A DNA stretch of 64,000 bases from Wurfbainia villosa. Lineage: Eukaryota; Streptophyta; Magnoliopsida; Zingiberales; Zingiberaceae. The position numbers were made by a program, and so were the translations under genes. Under the pieces are notes generated by a model. That model saw only the letters and a program-made list of their open reading frames with translations, did not search any database and was not told where the DNA came from. Of this stretch, positions 1 through 12,111 are shown in pieces. The stretch covers positions 12,075,153 through 12,139,152 of the forward strand of contig CM045998.1 in the NCBI GenBank assembly GCA_025175895.1. Reading direction: 5' to 3'. The number at the start of each line of letters is the position of its first letter. The first letter of the stretch is position 1.

Positions 1-385
1 CCATGGTGTGGGCATTGAAGAATAAACTCTTGGAGTCACTTCCATTCTTCGGCCAAAGTCTCTTTGTACCCTTGCTCAAACGAGAGGATTCTATCCCTAA
101 GGTAGGTTGTTTTGTGGGGAGGAAAGAATTTATCTAGAAAAACACCTTCCATTTGTTCCCATGTAGTTATACTTCCTTCTAGTAAAGTGTGTATCCATTG
201 CATATCCTCCCCTTTTAGGGAGAAAGGAAACATAATGAGCTTAATGGCGTCTGTTGGGACTCCTTCATATTGCACTGTGTCGCAGTATGCTAGGAATTCT
301 TTAAGGTGTTGATAAGACTCTTCAATCTGAGTTCCTCCGAACTGCTTCTTTTGAATAAGGGCGATTAATGCAGAGTTTATTTCCT
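1..385 (-). pseudogene. Athila-type Ty3/gypsy gag fragment
   Basis: Capsid part of a retrotransposon gag, read on the minus strand and running off the left edge. The frame contains blocks typical of Athila gag: FLAYCDTVQYEGV, then MFPFSLKGEDMQW, then GSITTWEQMEGVFLDKFFPP, then a degenerate CPHHG at the edge. A stop codon (about 33-35) falls where the family has an ERFKDLL-like stretch, so this copy is dead. The primer site and LTR follow at 758-1426 in the same orientation, as expected for the 5' end of a minus-strand element. The family call rests on recognising the gag pattern; no pol is in view. Confidence 0.8.
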
Positions 386-757
386 AGCTTGCTGCCTGGA
401 TTCGTGGAATAATTATGCAAGAGTTCCATACTTTTCGTCTAAGCACTATATAATCTCTCAGTGGTCGAGAGTGATGTATTGGCATAACAACGCTTCTTAT
501 TGAGAGGGGATTAGTAAATCACACATAATGAATAAAATAAACCTAAGGGTTGAACCAAAATGAGACATAACGTGACTGCTAAACTGAATTTAAATAGCAA
601 AAACCTAAAACTGAAATAAAACAAGATGTAATTAATCTAAACTGAAAATTGAATAGCAAAAATATGAAACTAAGATAAAATAAATTAAAACAAGAAAGCA
701 AATCTACCCTAAGTCCGATCCAACTATCTACCCTTTATTCGATATTGAATCAATCAG
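386..757 (-). other. Athila 5' leader, non-coding
   Basis: AT-rich stretch between the gag frame and the primer-binding site of the same minus-strand element. I see no ORF or conserved motif in it. It fits the untranslated leader of the element. Confidence 0.5.
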
Positions 758-775
758 TCTCCAGCAACAGCGCCA
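758..775 (-). promoter_or_regulatory. Athila primer-binding site
   Basis: On the minus strand this reads TGGCGCTGTTGCTGGAGA, a slightly mutated form of the TGGCGCCGTTGCCGGGGA primer site usual in Athila elements. It lies a few bases inside the LTR that starts at about 782. Confidence 0.75.
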
Positions 776-781
776 AAAACT

Positions 782-1426
782 TGATGCATGCGAACGCGAT
801 CTCAAATCTTACGACGGAAACCATCAAGGACTCAAAGCGCGCGCTTGCACTCAACGCCCACAAGTGCACGAGTGTCGTCAAGTAATAAAGAATCGATCCC
901 ATAGGGACTGAGATCCGAGCATCGTTCGTCCGGTGGATCTCGTTGTTCGGATTGGAAATCCTAGGGTTTACGAATGTGAGGTCGACGATGGTCATAACTT
1001 AAGTACGGTGTCACACGAAAGAAGGGAAGGATGGCTTCGAGTTCTTAAAGGGGATTCTAGGACTTCGATTTCACTTGTGCGTCGCAGAACATCAATTAAA
1101 CGTTGTCTAGATCTCTAATCATAATCTTGTGAAAGGGACATCATACACTTTCCTGATGAGCTCTCGCGTCTATCGAGATCTACCTACTCCTGACAGATGA
1201 ACCTTTCGGATCATCAGAGCTCATGGGGTTGTTACCGTTGGGGGCTCCCGTCACTAAGATCCCTCAACCCTTCTAGAGTTAATTTCTCCTACTGTGGCCG
1301 CCCTATATTGTTAAAATAGAACAAACAATACGAGGATGTCAAATCAATCCCTATGAAGAGTCAGAACGTATATTGTTTCCTACTCTATCATACACTTCTA
1401 TCTACGATTATCGGAGAGAGGACGAC
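782..1426 (-). mobile_element. Athila LTR, part
   Basis: 5' LTR segment of the minus-strand Athila element. Its inner end (TG at 782) lies next to the primer site. Its U5 holds ATCGATTC..TTACTTGACGACACTCGTGCACTTG-type sequence, similar to the Athila-like LTR at about 51340-51378. It is cut at 1426, where another LTR begins, so the outer end is not in view. Confidence 0.6.
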
Positions 1427-2649
1427 TGTAGGATCAAGTAAGCTCAGAGAGGGGGTTGAATCTCGGTGTTTAATAATTTTTTATTAATTTTAATATGAGT
1501 ACACAGCGGAAATTAAAAGCAGTCAAAGACACTAGCGATTTACTTGGTTCACAACCTGGACTTGGTTGCTACTCCAAGGCCCATATCTCTCCCGAGAGCT
1601 ACCTCATTGGGCAATCACTATAATACCCTCCGATTCGAGAACTCTCGACTTCGGAGGGAGTTCGCTTTTTACAAATATGAGAGAAGAGTAACAACCTACT
1701 CACTCTTGAAATTAAATTTACAAACAAAATAAAAAGAATTAATGACTACTTTATACCGACACAATATATAGTATAGGATGCAGCACGAGGTGTCGGAAAA
1801 GAGTCCTTCTGAATGGTTGAAGCTCTTGTGGTCGTGAGAAAATTTTGATAGCACTTCGACATAGATAGAATTGATTATTCAGATCCGGTTGAGCACTGGT
1901 AATATAGACCTTTTCCAGTTGACTAGAATGACTTCCAGTCGACTCCACATCAGCCCATTGATATGGAATTTCTGGTCTTCCAGTCGACTCCACATCACCC
2001 GGCTCCGCATCGGGAATTTTCTCTCCAGTCAACTAAAAACTCTCCAGTCGACTGGAACTCCTTCCATTTGCACTGTTGAATCTCCGACGGTCACCAGCTC
2101 AAAACTGCCAACTAGGTATTCCAGTTGACTGAAAACCTGCAAAACTAGATCATCACAATATACAATATAATATGAATTGGCAGTAGTAATGCTGTCCGAT
2201 CTTGACTACTAAGTCTCATGCAGACTTTTCGTCAGATCGACGCCTAGCTTTGTCCCCTTAAAGAGGACTAGGCCTCACCTCTTCACCCGAGGCTTATCTG
2301 TCGGCTACCTATCGAACTTACCATTATTGACATCCGATCTGACCCACCAGGGCTTCCACCAACTGTCCGATTTGCCTGACCCAACTGGACTTTTTGTCGA
2401 TTGTTCGGTCTCCTAACCCAACCGATCTTCATGCCAAATGTCCAGTCCACGCGACCCATCTGGACTTCATGCCTGGTGTCCGGTCCTCCTGATCTGTCAA
2501 GATACGTGCCTAATATCTGATCAACACGATCTACTAGGACTTCCTGTTAAGCCTGCACACTTAACACTAATATTAAATCACAAGTGAATCTTGACATTTA
2601 ATTGTGGTTCATACATCAAAACTAAAGAGTGATGTTCACTGCATCAACA
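1427..2649 (-). mobile_element. LTR A of a gag-only LTR element family
   Basis: Begins TGTAGGATCAAGTAAGC and ends GCATCAACA on the plus strand. Immediately outside is ACCCCCCCTTTTTGATG, the complement of a polypurine tract, so this is a 3' LTR of a minus-strand element. Layout matches the LTRs at 6882, 31719, 36785, 40262 and 45558: TTACTTGGTTCACAACC block, CAGTCGACT motifs, and a U3 minisatellite. The minisatellite (about 2360-2520) has about 38-bp units with the core TGTCCGGTCCTCCTGACCC. No matching 5' LTR was found at the same divergence; 6882-8131 is clearly a different subfamily. It may be a truncated element or a solo LTR inserted in the Athila LTR. Confidence 0.6.
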
Positions 2650-5600
2650 ACCCCCCCTTTTTGATGTATGACAATACACCAGTTAAAGTTAGGAGAATGC
2701 AAATGCATGGTCATGACTGCATGGTCATGTCTGCACACCCCACTCGCTACCACGACCCTAGTGTGGCTTAGGTGGCACGACATGATAACTGTCTCAACTC
2801 AACATCAATCACTGTTCTTGAGTGGCCGAGTGGGCAGTATGAATAAGTAGCGATAAGCTAAAGAGCTTCAGGCTACACAACGGGGGTCCCTACTGCTGGC
2901 CACTCCAACTGACACTACCCATGAGTGGTCAAGTGTCACACACCCAGGACAACTGCACGTAACTCCAACTACCACTATCAATAGTGGTCGAGTGCGGCAC
3001 AACAAATGAACTGTCCTCACACCAATTACTACTACCACGAGTAACCGTGGAGACAGGATGACTAACAACCCTCTCAACCACAAGGGAGACAAAGTCGCTA
3101 GTATGCATGTAAATGACATGAATGCACAACCACACATACATCTACAACACACTCTCTATCCAACAGAGAGTCATACACAATTGACAGTCAACCATGTTGG
3201 GACCTCCAGTCCGTAGCAACCACTATCGACAATCAACCATGCTAGGACCTCCAGTCTGTAGCAATCCACTATCGACAATCTATACAACCATACACAGATC
3301 TATGGTCCATAACAGACCCACAACATAAAGAAACATGATCCGACAATCAACTCCACATTTACAACCTCCCTCACCCCCCAAGTGATTTATCCTAATGACA
3401 CAAATTAAGTCTACAATCATACTCAGCTACACACACATAGGTCCACATACCATAGCATATGTAATCCATAACCATGATGAACGAAATGTAGAGATAACAA
3501 TAGAGCAACTCAAAGTACAAAGACTAAGTATCAAGCACGTGATTAAATAAGAGTGGAGTCAAGGTAATGAAGTCATCAATATATATAATATCATGCACTA
3601 AGATTACCAACTACCTGACCAGGGTAAAAATATTACCCACCTGCTAAATAGCTCATGCTAGCTATCCACATGTACAAGCATCCATCACTATCAAAGTCCT
3701 ACAAGACAACATAAACTACAATTAAGTTCTATTATACAACAAATGATCGAATCGAATCCTACATCGACTTTGTATCCCAATCAACTAGATTGATCTAGTT
3801 ATCCAATTAATCTAATCAAGCCTTCACATCTATCCTTATATTTCATCACCAGCCAACCATCAGATCAGATAACAAAACAACCAATGGTATACATCCAAAT
3901 CCAAACTTACCTAACACCACTTTATTCAACCAGAGCTTCTTGCTTCAATCGGACCTAAGTCCAAACAGTTGAATTGGAGACAAACCCCACAATGGTCTAC
4001 CTCATCTCTGCTACACACAACACAACCTAAATCCCTATCCAAAACACACCACAAATCTATAATCTAAAAAAAATAGCAAGTTGGCTAAGCGATTACCCAT
4101 AGATGTGAGAGTAGATCACCGAGCAACCCTTACAACCTGTCATACATAAAGCATATGCTATAACAATCTTCATCCGATCAACCAACCATCCTCTCACCAT
4201 AAAACTAGTTGTACAATATTTCTTCAACTATATTAGAATCAAATCTGACTTACCACTCTTCAGGTTCAATCCACATTTGCCAAATCCAAGTATAGATAGT
4301 AGATCTGGTATAATCCGAGCAATAACATAACAAAAGGCTACTTCCAAATCCCATACACCTGTGATAGCACAGTATACCCATTTACCACTGATCTACAACT
4401 TCCCAAATCAATGAAACAGAACCATAAACATAATTCTTTTTTTACCAGAAATCTAATGAATAGGTTGTAGGAACCTCACTGATCAATTCACAGACCCCAA
4501 CCCTCAAATTACCCAGAACTGAGGTGGTGGCCTTGAGTCTCGGAGCTCAAAAACCAAACGGCCGGGAAGGGAATGGGACACAACCAGAAGTCTAGCGAAT
4601 AGCCGACAATAGATCGAAACTGCAATGGCTTCAGAAGATTGCCGATGAGGCCAACGCCGCTGCAAATGAGGAAGATGGCAACGTCGATCAAGCTGTGAGG
4701 AAGAAGGGAGGAAACCCAACAGGAACATCTCCCGGTTGGGCAGGCGGCGACCACGTGTGTAGCGACTACAACGACTGGAGGAGATGGTTGCAAGCGTCGG
4801 CGATGGAAGGCAGTGGCATCACTGTGATCGCATAATCCGGCAGCTGATCAGGTGAGATCTCCGACAGCAAAAGGTTTGAACAACGGCTGCATTGTGCGAG
4901 CAGAAGAGTCGGCATCGATCCGAGTCGGCGATGACCGTCGCAAGATCAGGGGAACTCGAGTAAGGTCGACTGCCGAGGTTGTCCATGGTGGCTGGAGACA
5001 AATCGCCTGGCGGCGAAGATGGGAAACAATGCGAGCTTGCTCGGGCGGTGGCGAGAAATCGAGAGGGAGGAAGAAAAGTGTGATCGGGAGAGGGAAGAAG
5101 GTTGGGCTCGCGATGGGAAAAGGTAAAATGGAAAGCGGCGATTGATATTGGGAGAAATGAAAATAAAAGGAAAAGGAAAATTAGGTTTAGTTATTTAAAC
5201 CTTAGGTTAATGAAATCCATTAACTCCTAATAACAGATAACCAACCAAGTTTTATAAAAGCCTCTTCGATCTTTCTCCATAAAATACCATAAAAACTCCA
5301 TTTAAATCCAGAAAAATTATTAAAAATTCTTAAAAATTTCTACAAGTCAATTTCTTCATTAACCTATGTTATTTTATTTTTCGATATTTTACACATCGCA
5401 TCCTGATACTATGTTGTCAAAGTTAATTAATCATTTTCTATATAATCATTCTATGAGATTTAATTTAAGACTAGTATGTATGATATGACAAAAATAAGGA
5501 TAGTAATTAATTAAAATGACATATATGCATGAGCATGTTATGTTCAATCAATTCAAAGAAATGGTTGTTTCTTGGGTAAATATTTATTTGTTAAATATCT

Positions 5601-5739
5601 AAAGGTTGAAGGTTTAATTGCTAAATTATTAATTTTTATATAATCAAATGGTACTTTATTATAATTAATTAATTTTATTGGTTTGATTAGTTAATTCTGA
5701 ATTTTTAATTAAGTTAGATTTTTAATTTAAAATATATTT
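2650..5739. other. Unassigned repeat-like DNA, no recognisable gene
   Basis: About 3 kb without a protein I can name. 2700-3060 has diverged short repeats of a CCACTA..AGTGGTCGAGTG motif. 3181-3290 holds two copies of a roughly 55-bp unit (CAACCATG..GACCTCCAGTC..CACTATCGACAATC). 4500-5150 is a GC-rich block that on the minus strand resembles the 5' end of a gene or a transcribed LTR (pyrimidine-rich, then a short frame from an ATG at about 5001), but no domain is recognisable. The first part may be the 3' interior of the LTR A element. From about 5160 the DNA turns very AT-rich. Confidence 0.4.
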
Positions 5740-6705
5740 AATAGGATTATTAGACTTTTTCAAAGTAAAATTATTAGACTTTTAAAAGTAAAATTATTAA
5801 TAGAATTATTAGAATTTTCAAGATAAAAGTATTAGAATTTTTTAAAAGTAGAATTATTAATAGAATTTTTTTAAGATAAGATTATTAGAATTTTTAAAAA
5901 TAGAATTATTAGAATTTTTAAAGATAAGATTATTAGACTTTTTAATAGTATAATTATTAATAGAATTATTAGAATTTTTCAAGATAAAATTATTAGAATT
6001 TTTAAAAGTAGAATTATTATAATTTTTATAATTATTTAGATTAAAATTGGAATTTTTTAAATTTAATTTCGAATTTTTTATAGTTGAATTTTTCAAAATA
6101 GAATTTTTTAATTCAGAATTATCTAGATTAATCAGATCTAGGGTTTGATGATTATGTCTTAAGGTTTGATTATTCTGATTATGTCTTAGGTTAGTTTTAT
6201 TCTTGACTTGATCTAGATATATATTGATTAAACTAAAGATTTGATTAAGCTCTTGATTAATTTTATCAAATGTTAGATTAATTTGATAATTTTCTTCAAT
6301 AATATTATTATTATTTAAACTAATTAAATCTGAATTAATTAATTTTTTATTAGTTGAATTATTAATTATTTTAATTAATTGACAACAATCAACTAATTTA
6401 CTAGCTTTAATGCACAATTTATCTAAATTATCAAGTATTTTAAATCTCAAATTTTTAAAATTATTAATTTTACTAACCTTCTTTTTCGGGCACTAATTCT
6501 TATAGTGACTGAATCTTCCACACCCGAAACACTTGATGTGCTCTTTATTCTTCCGGACTTCTAGCATTGGTTTCTCCTTTGTCATCGGTTGCGTCATTCA
6601 AGTCTTACGAGTAGGATACTTATTTTTATAGTGTCCTCTCTCTCTGCACTTAAAACACATAATATGCAATTTAAAATTTAAATCTAATTTACCTTATGAA
6701 TTCTC
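5740..6705 (-). pseudogene. Gag relic with zinc knuckles, LTR B element
   Basis: Minus-strand remnant of the nucleocapsid part of a gag-like protein. Near 6610-6660 a CCHC knuckle reads CFKCRERGHYKNKYP with its last Cys changed to Tyr. Near 6490-6535 a second reads CFGCGRFSHYKN, then a stop where the family has K, then CP. A 197-codon open frame follows (5857-6450). It corresponds in position to the coiled-coil tail of the related gag at 43037-43648, but has become an Asn/Lys-rich run of repeated LKNSNNSI-like units from an AT-rich minisatellite. The N-terminal capsid part is missing. No pol is present. Confidence 0.6.
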
Positions 6706-6867
6706 CCCCTGAATCCTTGATTTATCCATTTTCCTGCAATGTTAATTACAAAGAACATGTCCCAAGACTTGGTCTTGGATTAGTAGTGTGAAAGATAATA
6801 CATAAAAGAAAAAAAAATCGAAAAGAAAAATGCTCGACGGATGGTTGCACCGAATCTAAGTGCCCCC

Positions 6868-6879
6868 GCTCTAATTCCA
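6868..6879 (-). promoter_or_regulatory. Primer-binding site of LTR B element
   Basis: Minus strand TGGAATTAGAGC, two changes from TGGTATCAGAGC, the plant initiator Met-tRNA primer site. It sits two bases inside the LTR at 6882, which makes that LTR the 5' one of a minus-strand element. Confidence 0.65.
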
Positions 6880-6881
6880 AT

Positions 6882-8131
6882 TGTTAGATTGAGAAAAATG
6901 TCAGAGGGGGTGAATAGCGTTTGAAAATCTTTTCTTTTCATCGATTAAAACAAAATACGTAGTGGAAAACTAAAACACAAAATATAAGTATTTTTTACTT
7001 GGTTCACTGCCCACCGGCTGCTAATCCAAGGCCCTGCGATCCTTGATCGCTTTCGAATGACAACGCACTAAAAATCTCTTCTCGTTAGAGGTAAGAGACA
7101 AGAGATTACAATGATGTAGAGAAAGAGGCAACAACCTTACCTCTCCTCTTTGCAAATAATAATTAAGAAGTAAACAAGATACCGACAAATAACTTGTAGC
7201 GGATGCACGGTCGAAGTAGCGTTGTAGCACGAAGGATTACGATCGGAGAGCCGATGCACTTAGGAGTTCATTGATTGATTGATAATGATTTATGATGTAG
7301 GGTTTGAGTCCTCTCCTCCTTTTATAGATTGCTGTCTTGAAATATGTCCGGATCCAAATCCAAAACTCGTGGATCTTATCTTGAGGTGACGGCTTATCTT
7401 ATCATGAGGTGGCAGCATCGATCTATATCTCTTTAACCATGTGCATTGGGGTGATTCGTCGACATCAGACGACTGATCCTCTTGACAGTCGACTGTTGAA
7501 ACCTTCAGTTGACTGCTACACTTGAGAATTCAACCTGACACTTGCAACACAAGGTTAGCACAAGAGATGTATAATGTCATACAATGTGACAGTCCTTTGA
7601 CTATCCGACCTCGACTTTGGCATTCCTGGAAGTCTTGGTCGGATTGAAGCCTAGGATTGTCCTCTAACCGAGGATGCGTCTTTACCACCGCTCCACACCT
7701 GGAGCTTACCTTTGGTCCTCCTAACTTGCTACTTAGCTTTCGGTCACTTGATCACCGAGATTTCTCCTTCTGAGATTCTCCTGGCATCACCCGACCACCG
7801 AAGTTTCTCCTTCCAAGATTCTCCCGATGTCACCCGACCACCGAGGTTTCTCGTCCTAAGATTCTCTTGGTGTCGTTGACCACCGAGATTTCTTGTCCTA
7901 AGATTCTCCTGGTGTCAGCCGACCATCGAGGTTTCTCGTCCCGAGATTCTCTTGGTGTCGTTGACCATCGAGATTTCTCATTCGGAGATTCTCCTGGTGT
8001 CGTTGACCTTGGCAAGTCTAATACAATACTTGCACACTAAGCATAGCACATGAGATAACAAAATAGCTTAACTTTGAAATTTTGTCATTATCAAAACTAA
8101 GATTCGATTATCTAGTGCCCCTGCACCAACA
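6882..8131 (-). mobile_element. LTR B (5' LTR) with 42-bp minisatellite
   Basis: Starts TGTTAGATTGAG and ends CACCAACA on the plus strand (1250 bp). It contains the family TTACTTGGTTCACTGCC block, CAGTCGACTG-type motifs near 7485, and six tandem 42-43-bp units at about 7750-8010 (core GACCACCGAGGTTTCTCGTC then AAGATTCTC). Architecture is that of LTR A, but the sequences differ too much to be the two LTRs of one insertion. Confidence 0.65.
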
Positions 8132-9590
8132 AAATTCACATTATTATAAGTCCACGTCAATGGTAAATGAATTTTCTACCTACTATAATAATTTTTATTC
8201 TTATCGTCAAAGCGATTGGAGCGACGAGAATGTACTCACTACGTGGAAAATCAACAATGATAACGAGGACTTCAAGTATATGCATGTATGAAAGGTTTTC
8301 AGAGAATATGATAAAGATACTACACAATCAGTTAGTCACCACTCCAGCAAAAAGGGAAAGATATTTGAATCAGGAGGGTACACTTCCGACTTAAAATTCT
8401 AGATATGAGTATTGATGTGAACGATTATAAAGTTCAGATTCATCCAATGGGGCAAAAGACGACGAAGATGAAGGGCAAATTCAAAGTCAAAGGAAGTGAT
8501 AACACAGAACAAAATATTAACATAGATTGGCAAGAAATTAAAAAATATCAAATGCAAAAAATAACTTTGCGACAAGCTAAAATCCTTCACATTGATTATG
8601 AAATTATTATGAAGGATACTAGTAAAAGATGGCACCAGAGCAACTTCATATACATGAGAAAATTATTAAAAGAATTAAATAGATAATTCATATATTCTTA
8701 GAATTTTTATTTTTTATTAATGTTAATTTATTTTTAAATTATTAATATCATTTGAAGTTAGTAATCATATAGATTTAATAATTAATTATTAAAAATTAGT
8801 TATAGTAAAATAATTGTTATAAATTAATTATTACATTATCTATATATAAATGTAAAATATAAATGAAAGGCATGTAAAGAGGTTTTCTTATAGCGAAGAA
8901 ATAAATGAAATTTGTTCTTACAGTGGAGATGATAAAAGAGCTCTCAAAGAGTTTTTAGCATTGGAGATGTTGCATCTTTAAATATTCGGTAAATTAAACA
9001 AAATATTATAAATCCTTTAAAATGCTTTAACTAGAATACATATAGAAAAAAAAAAGACATTATGATTTTTAAAATACTTTAACTAGAATATCCATATGTT
9101 TATCTAAGAGTTTATTTTCATAAAAAAAATATCTGGCCACAACCTACATTGTAAAATCAATTTGCTCTTATTTATATCGATTTTCAAAGTGCGGATGATT
9201 CCTAAATCAATTGATGCGTTGGAAATTAACGAATTTGGTCACTACGAACTTCTAAATATTTTATCATTGGTCTGTACAAATTTACACAAATTGCTGGTGA
9301 ATCACGTCTGCGCGTCTCACTTCGAAATAAAAAGATCGCCATTAGGAAGCACAGAAAATTTTCTCTTTAATACACAAATCAATAAAATCAATTAATTTCA
9401 AGCAAATTATTAAATACTATACATGGATCTTTGATGAATATACTACATGAACGTGTGTTACTTGGAAGCTCCTCCATCAGCGACGTGTGTTTCAGGGTTT
9501 AATTTTTGACAGACGTGCATGCTTTTGCCAATGTCGACCAAGCTTTTTAAAGAATAAATCCTCTCCTTTCTTTCTTTTTTTTGTCTCAAA
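8132..9590. other. Intergenic, no recognised gene
   Basis: AT-rich DNA between LTR B and the 3' end of the kinase gene. One 93-codon plus-strand frame (8405-8686) lies here and is of unknown nature; it matches no family I recognise. It could be the relic of a transposase or nothing. The last few hundred bases should include the kinase 3' UTR, whose end I cannot place. Confidence 0.4.
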
Positions 9591-12111
9591 TCAAACATAA
9601 GCAAAACTTCTCCTCCTTGATTTTGGTGTATGTTCAGAGTTTCCCTTTTGCATCATGGCCACAAACTCCTCATAGTTAATTCTTCCATCCTGCGTAGCAA
9701 GTTAAAAACCACATCAGGATATCACAACATCAAATGAAAAAAAAAACAAAAGAATGAATGAATTCAGTAGAAAAGCTATATAAATTTACGTTGTCTGAAT
9801 CAGCTTCAGAAATAATATCCCTGATTTCCTTCCCATCGTACATTCCCTTCTCTTTCAGTGCCTGTTCGAGTTCTTCCTTTGTAATGAAACTATAATGAAG
9901 ACAAATGACAAAACATATGTTCAGATGTTGCTCAATTCTATGCAATCGAAATGAATTGTTATTAATATTTTACTGAGTTTATACTCTCACCCGCTATTAT
10001 CTTTATCAAAGAATTGAAATGCTGTGTAGAGATGCTCTTCTCTGTCCACCCGGTTCATGTGCATGGTTGCAGTGATGAATTCTTCATAATCAATAGTTCC
10101 ATTTCCATCCGCATCAGCCTGTACCAAGTATCATTGTAATAATCAGGGTTTCTTAGGTTCCTCGAACAGAGCCATCGGCATTTCCTAAAAGCGTTTGAGG
10201 TGAATTTGTACAGCTTACAGCTTCCATCAACAATGTGAGTTCTTTCTCTGAGAGCTTTGCTCCTTGATTGGCAAGACCTTTCCTCAATTCTTCTAGTGTT
10301 ATTGATCCGCTATTATCAGAGTCCATACTCTTGAACATCTCGCTCAGTTCACTAATCTCTTCCTCTGACAGACAACCTGCAATTACCTACCAAAACCAAA
10401 ACCATGTAGGAATCAAGGACAATTCAAGATGCACATCTCTATGTATATACATGCATAGTTTATGTTTACCTTCAATGCAGCTTTCTTGAACTTGTTCATC
10501 GCTCGGAATTGTTTTAATCTGTTCAGAACATTGATATCCAGTGGAGTATCAGGAGCATCTCCGTCTTCCTTGATCCAAGGATGGTCTGCAATGGATAGGA
10601 AAAAAAAAAGAATAATGAGATGAAAATATCTGATATTCACTCCGCATCGTTGAGCAAAAACTACGGAATAAGAACAGGAAAATTAATGAATCAAAATATG
10701 CTAGCTAGAGAATATCAAATGGACAACCTGACGAGTCATAATTTTAACAGAATAGCATGGGAAATTAACTGGAGCACCAGAAAGGTAGATTTACTTACTT
10801 AGAACTTCCACAGCTGTTAATCTCTTCTTCGGATCTGACATTAGCATCTTCCTCACAAGATCTTTAGCACCAGATGAGATGTTGGGCCATGGATCGCATG
10901 TGAAATCGACGTCTCCTCGGAGTACGGCATTGAAGATCCCTCGTTCTGTCTCTGGTGGAATAAACGTCACAAAATTCAGACAATTTTGTGTTTCCATAAA
11001 GATCATGCATCATGCAGGTTAGCATGTGTCACTGCAAAAGGGAGGTTCTTCCTGACCAGAAACTTGCTTATGAATGTGACAACGAAGCAAATCATCTATG
11101 CCCAAAGCTCATCCTCGACTGTATATTTGAGCAAAAACAAATCAGAAAGAAGTTTACCAGCCCAGAACGGAGGAGATCCACTGAGAAATATATAAAGCAT
11201 CACCCCAGTGCTCCAAATATCAGCTTCTTGGCCGTATTTTCGCTTTAAGACTTCAGGAGCTATGTAATATGCGCTGCCAACTATGTCTCTGAATATCTCT
11301 CCTGTGCAGAAGTAGCTATGCGATGTATCAATCGTGAAACTCTTGGCGAGTACAAATTACTTACTTTGGACAAACCCTTGAATTTTAGATATTAACCTTC
11401 TTTGAAGAAGACAGAGAGGCCGAAATCGGTGGCCTTGAGCGGGGCATGCTCCTCCTGGTTCAACAAGAGGAAGTTTTCCGGCTTGAGGTCCCTGTGCATC
11501 ACCCCCATCGAGTGGCAGGTGTGCACAATCTGCATGATGGTCCTTATCAGCTCCGCCGCTGCCCGCTCGGTGTAGTGCCCCCTGGCGATGATCCGGTCGA
11601 AAAGCTCGCCGCCCGCGCACAGCTCCATGACGAGGTGCACCGAATTCTTGTCCTCGTAGGCGCCCTTCAGCTCAACGATGTATCCGGACTGGCCGGAGAG
11701 GTAGCGCATGATCTCCACCTCCCGCCGCACGTCCTCGATATCCTCCACGTTGATGAGCTTGCGCTTGTTGATGGTCTTGCACGCGAACTGCTCCCCGGTG
11801 GCCCTGCGGGTGGCGAGGTAGGTGACGCCGAACTGGCCGCGGCCCAGCTCCTTGCCGATCTCGTACGTGTCAAGGATGTCCTCCATCGGCCGGCCCAGCA
11901 CGAAGCCCATGGCGGCGGGCTTCGGTGGAGCTTGCGGCTGCGGATTCTCTTGCCGTTGCGGTGTGACTGTCGTGGAAATGGCATTGGGAGAGCTCTCGCC
12001 GTCTTGAATGGTGTGAGGCGGAGAAGTGGGTGGGGGGGAGGCGGAGGACGGTGGAGTAACGGGATGGTGGCGGGATTTTCTCTTGTTGCCATGGGAGAAG
12101 CAGTTGCCCAT
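9591..12111 (-). CDS. CPK: Calcium-dependent protein kinase, 8 coding exons, 540 aa
   Basis: Ca2+-activated Ser/Thr kinase that converts calcium signals into substrate phosphorylation, probably at membranes. Coding exons (minus strand): 11397-12111, 11158-11301, 10799-10951, 10470-10585, 10219-10386, 9991-10118, 9790-9889 and 9591-9689. All introns are GT-AG and the phases join to 1623 nt. The start is set by MGNCFSHG, with Gly2 for N-myristoylation and Cys4 for palmitoylation. A Pro/Ser-rich variable region covers 17-75. The kinase domain is about 83-341, with GRGQFG at 90-95, Lys112, HRDLKPEN at 206-213, DFG at 229-231 and APE at 253-255. A junction autoinhibitory segment follows. Four EF hands at 398-409, 434-445, 470-481 and 505-516 keep their acidic residues and central Gly. 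The tail is basic (KSRRRS). Length and intron plan are normal for the family. I see no defect. The exact CPK subgroup is not assigned. Confidence 0.96.

Noticed and set aside
4509..5145. GC-rich ORFs as a host gene
   Set aside because: 94-97-codon frames on both strands, no domain, no splice-linked continuation; more like an LTR or gene-leader fragment.
7750..8010. CRISPR-like array
   Set aside because: Units are contiguous 42-43-bp tandem repeats without spacers, inside a plant LTR.
1427..8131. LTR A and LTR B as the two ends of a single element
   Set aside because: Same layout but much too diverged, different minisatellites and no matching target duplication (acgac versus aaatt).
8081..8690. 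Small plus-strand ORFs as a host gene
   Set aside because: No recognisable motif, no promoter or start context; kept only as a note in the intergenic entry.
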